A stretch of 14,522 bases of DNA, from positions 1-14,522 of the forward strand of contig JBHEMK010000024.1 of assembly GCA_046262635.1 (NCBI GenBank), given 5' to 3'. The first letter of the stretch is position 1. Every line of letters starts with the position of its first letter. Below, one piece after another: positions 12,508 through 14,522 of this stretch. Made by a program: the position numbers and the translations under genes. Source of the DNA: JBHEMK01 sp046262635. Its GTDB lineage: Bacteria; Actinomycetota; Thermoleophilia; Gaiellales; Gaiellaceae. Under the pieces are notes generated by a model, which saw only the letters and a program-made list of their open reading frames with translations, was not told the DNA's origin and did no database searches.

Positions 12508-13028
12508 TGCTCGCATCGAATGCCCTGATCCAGGTCACGCCCGGTCTGATGATCTGGACGATCGTGGCCTTCCTGATCACGCTCTTCGTCCTCAGGCGGT
12601 ACGCGTTCGGACCGATCCAGAAGACGATCGACGAGCGCCGTGAGCGGGTCCGCAGGTCGATCGAGGAAGCGGACGAAGCCCGTGCAGAGGCCCGGCGCCT
12701 GCTCGAGGAGCACAAGGCGCTGATCGGCCAGGCCCGGAGCCAGGCCGAGGAGATTCTCGCGGAGGCCCGTAAGACACGCGAGTCGATGGAGCAGCGCATG
12801 CGCGAGGAGACCGAGGCCGAACGGCAGCGCCGGCTCGAGGAGACGCGCCGGGAGATCCAGTCCGAGACCCAGCGCGCGCTCGAACAAATCCGCAGCGAGG
12901 TCGCCGAGCTGACGCTCGCCGCCGCCTCGAAGGTGACGGGCAAGGTGCTCGACAGCGCCGACCACCGCCGCCTGATCGACGACGCGATCGGCAACCTCGA
13001 CTTCTCCGAGCTGGAGGAGAAGGTCTAG
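12507..13028 (+). CDS. atpF: ATP synthase Fo subunit b
   Basis: The 173-residue peripheral stalk subunit has one N-terminal membrane anchor (about 13-30) then a long charged helix (about 37-150, Glu/Arg/Ala-rich with no proline) that dimerises as a coiled coil and reaches the top of F1. The motif RYAFGPIQKTIDERRERV (31-48) just after the membrane anchor is typical of b subunits. I chose ATG 12507 because upstream in-frame codons overlap atpE in another frame and do not look like subunit b. The TGATG overlap with atpE implies coupling. GGAGGAG near its end serves as the SD of atpH. Confidence 0.95.
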   Translation: MLASNALIQVTPGLMIWTIVAFLITLFVLRRYAFGPIQKTIDERRERVRRSIEEADEARAEARRLLEEHKALIGQARSQAEEILAEARKTRESMEQRMREETEAERQRRLEETRREIQSETQRALEQIRSEVAELTLAAASKVTGKVLDSADHRRLIDDAIGNLDFSELEEKV

Positions 13029-13559
13029 GTGGCGGTCGCGCGCCGCATCTACGCCGAGGCACTGTTCCAGGCGGCCAAGGAGAGCGGGCGGCTCGGCCAG
13101 GTCGACGAGGAGCTCGGAGATTTCGTCGCTGCCGTCGCGGAGGTGCCGGAGCTGCGCGCGGTCCTGCGCAACCCGCAGCTCGACCCGCGCGCGAAGGCGG
13201 CCGTGCTCGAGGATTTGCTCGGCGGCGCGGACGAGCTCGTCGGCAATTTCCTGCGGGTCGTCGCCGAGAAGGGCCGGATCGGCGAGATCGAGGAGATCGG
13301 ACGGGAGTTCGAGCGGCTGATGGCGCGTGAGGAGCGCCGCCTGACGGTCGACCTGACGACGGCCAACGAGCTCTCGGAGGACGAGGCCTCCTCGATCGTC
13401 GAGCAGATCGAGCGTGCCTCCGGGCGGAAAGTCGAGGCGACCCGGAGCGTCGACCCGAATCTGATCGGCGGGCTGATCCTGCAGGCGGGCTCCATGCGCG
13501 TCGACGCGAGCGTGCGCGGCCGGCTCGAACGACTTCGACACGAACTAGTGAGGAGATGA
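13029..13559 (+). CDS. atpH: ATP synthase F1 subunit delta
   Basis: The 176-residue stalk subunit links the b dimer to the crown of the alpha3beta3 hexamer. The N-terminal helical bundle begins with ARRIYAEALFQAA (4-16). The C-terminal signature DPNLIGGLILQAGSMRVDAS (141-160) followed by VRGRLERL is the conserved delta/OSCP motif. The start is GTG immediately after the atpF stop (no gap), with GGAGGAG at 13013-13019 as Shine-Dalgarno. Length is normal for bacterial delta (about 177). Mycobacterial-type fusion of b and delta is not seen here. Confidence 0.95.
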   Translation: MAVARRIYAEALFQAAKESGRLGQVDEELGDFVAAVAEVPELRAVLRNPQLDPRAKAAVLEDLLGGADELVGNFLRVVAEKGRIGEIEEIGREFERLMAREERRLTVDLTTANELSEDEASSIVEQIERASGRKVEATRSVDPNLIGGLILQAGSMRVDASVRGRLERLRHELVRR

Positions 13560-13560
13560 C

Positions 13561-14522
13561 TTGAAGCTTCGTCCTGAAGAGATCACCTCGATCCTGAAGC
13601 AGCGGATCGAGCAGTACGACGTCGAGACCAATCTCGCGGAGGTCGGCACCGTGCTCCAGGTGGGCGACGGAATCGCGCGCGTCTACGGCCTCGAGAACGC
13701 GGTCGCAATGGAGATGCTCGAGTTCGAGCACGGTGTCGTCGGTCTCGCCTTCAACCTCGAGGAGGACGACGTCGGCACGGCCCTCTTCGGCGACTGGCAG
13801 CACTGCCGCGAGGGGGAGCCCGTACGCCGCACCGGCAACGTCGCCAGCCTGCCGGTCGGCGAGGCCCTGCTCGGCCGCGTCGTCGACCCGCTCGGCAACC
13901 CGGTCGACGGTCGCGGCGCGATCGAGACGGACGAGACCCGGCCGCTCGAGTTCAAGGCTCCGGGCGTCGTCCAGCGCCAGCCCGTGAAGGAGCCGCTCGC
14001 GACGGGGATCAAGGCGATCGACTCGATGACGAATATCGGCCGAGGCCAGCGCGAGCTGATCATCGGCGACCGCTCGACGGGCAAGACGGCGATCGTCGTC
14101 GACACGATCTTGAACCAGCGTGACACCGATGTCCACTGCGTCTACGTCACGATCGGTCAGAAGGCGTCGACGGTCGCGCAGGTGTACGAGCGGCTCCGCG
14201 ATGCAGGGGCGATGGAGTACACGACGATCGTCACCGCCGCCGCGCACGAGGCGGCGCCGATCAAGTGGATGGCGCCCTTCGCCGGCTGCGCGATCGGCGA
14301 GCATTTCCTCTACAACGGCAAGCACGCGCTCGTCATTTACGACGACCTCTCGAAGCACGCGGACGCCTACCGGCAGCTCTCACTGCTGCTGCGCCGCCCG
14401 CCGGGCCGCGAGGCGTTCCCGGGCGACGTCTTCTACCTGCACTCGCGGCTACTCGAGCGCGCCTGCAAGCTCTCGGACGAGCTCGGCGGCGGCTCACTGA
14501 CCGCGCTGCCGATCATCGAGAC
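13561..14522 (+). CDS. atpA: ATP synthase F1 subunit alpha, 3' part cut by window edge
   Basis: The first 320 residues of F1 alpha are present; the family is about 500-550 long, so roughly 60 percent is visible and the frame runs off the end. The start is TTG at 13561. It is one base after the atpH stop, has AGGAG (13551-13555) 5 nt upstream, and gives MKLRPEEITSILKQRIEQY, which matches the conserved N-terminus. The first in-frame ATG is about 50 codons later, inside the beta-barrel domain, so TTG is preferred. The Walker A loop is GDRSTGKT (169-176), with Ser172 where the family nearly always has Gln. The Walker B region is ALVIYDDLSKHADAY (256-270), followed by the conserved LLLRRPPGREAFPGDV. 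Alpha carries the non-catalytic nucleotide site. Confidence 0.96.
   Translation, partial: MKLRPEEITSILKQRIEQYDVETNLAEVGTVLQVGDGIARVYGLENAVAMEMLEFEHGVVGLAFNLEEDDVGTALFGDWQHCREGEPVRRTGNVASLPVGEALLGRVVDPLGNPVDGRGAIETDETRPLEFKAPGVVQRQPVKEPLATGIKAIDSMTNIGRGQRELIIGDRSTGKTAIVVDTILNQRDTDVHCVYVTIGQKASTVAQVYERLRDAGAMEYTTIVTAAAHEAAPIKWMAPFAGCAIGEHFLYNGKHALVIYDDLSKHADAYRQLSLLLRRPPGREAFPGDVFYLHSRLLERACKLSDELGGGSLTALPIIE

Noticed and set aside
12592..14358. 588-codon - strand frame antisense to atpF, atpH and atpA
   Set aside because: It covers three unmistakable ATP synthase genes on the + strand, and its product is Arg/Pro/Ala low-complexity sequence.

Overview
The window is about 14.5 kb of very GC-rich, densely coded bacterial chromosome. 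It looks like a deep-branching member of the Actinomycetota, most plausibly Thermoleophilia (Solirubrobacterales/Gaiellales type). That placement is inferred from gene order, from the strong use of C- or G-ending codons (CTC, GAG, GTC, ATC) and from apparently leaderless genes. It rests on no database search. Seventeen protein genes can be supported, sixteen on the + strand and one on the - strand. I see no tRNA, rRNA, CRISPR array or insertion sequence.

Block 1 (50-3051): a PLP-dependent threonine/serine dehydratase-like enzyme, ribosomal protein L31 (rpmE), a DUF1385/YqhQ-type membrane protein and two tandem OsmC-family peroxidase-like proteins. They are joined by overlapping or nearly abutting start and stop codons. 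Block 2 (3131-5564): prfA (release factor 1), prmC (the methyltransferase for release factors) and a tsaC/Sua5-type enzyme for the tRNA t6A modification. Each overlaps the next by 4 nt, so this is a compact translation operon. Block 3 (5813-9002): glyA (serine hydroxymethyltransferase), upp (uracil phosphoribosyltransferase) and a WecA/TagO-type undecaprenyl-phosphate sugar-1-phosphate transferase. It is preceded by a 248-nt leader rich in inverted repeats.

Block 4 (8959-10560, - strand): a CrtI/PYROXD2-like FAD oxidoreductase. It is inverted relative to everything else, and its 3' end overlaps the end of wecA by 44 bp. Block 5 (10802-14522): the F1Fo ATP synthase operon atpZ-like, atpI, atpB, atpE, atpF, atpH and atpA. 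AtpA is cut by the window edge and starts with TTG.

The layout combines two known syntenies. rho-rpmE-prfA-prmC-sua5-wecA-atp is the mycobacterial order, and prfA-prmC-tsaC-glyA-upp-atp is the Bacillus order. Here glyA, upp and wecA all occur together, which suggests an ancestral supercluster for translation, one-carbon/nucleotide metabolism, envelope and energy functions. Only the inverted oxidoreductase breaks it. No clearly new defence or mobile system is visible. The most unusual signals are regulatory: -10-like hexamers placed 6-9 nt before SD-less start codons, mutually exclusive hairpins before glyA, and short palindromes in the divergent oxidoreductase/atp intergenic region.
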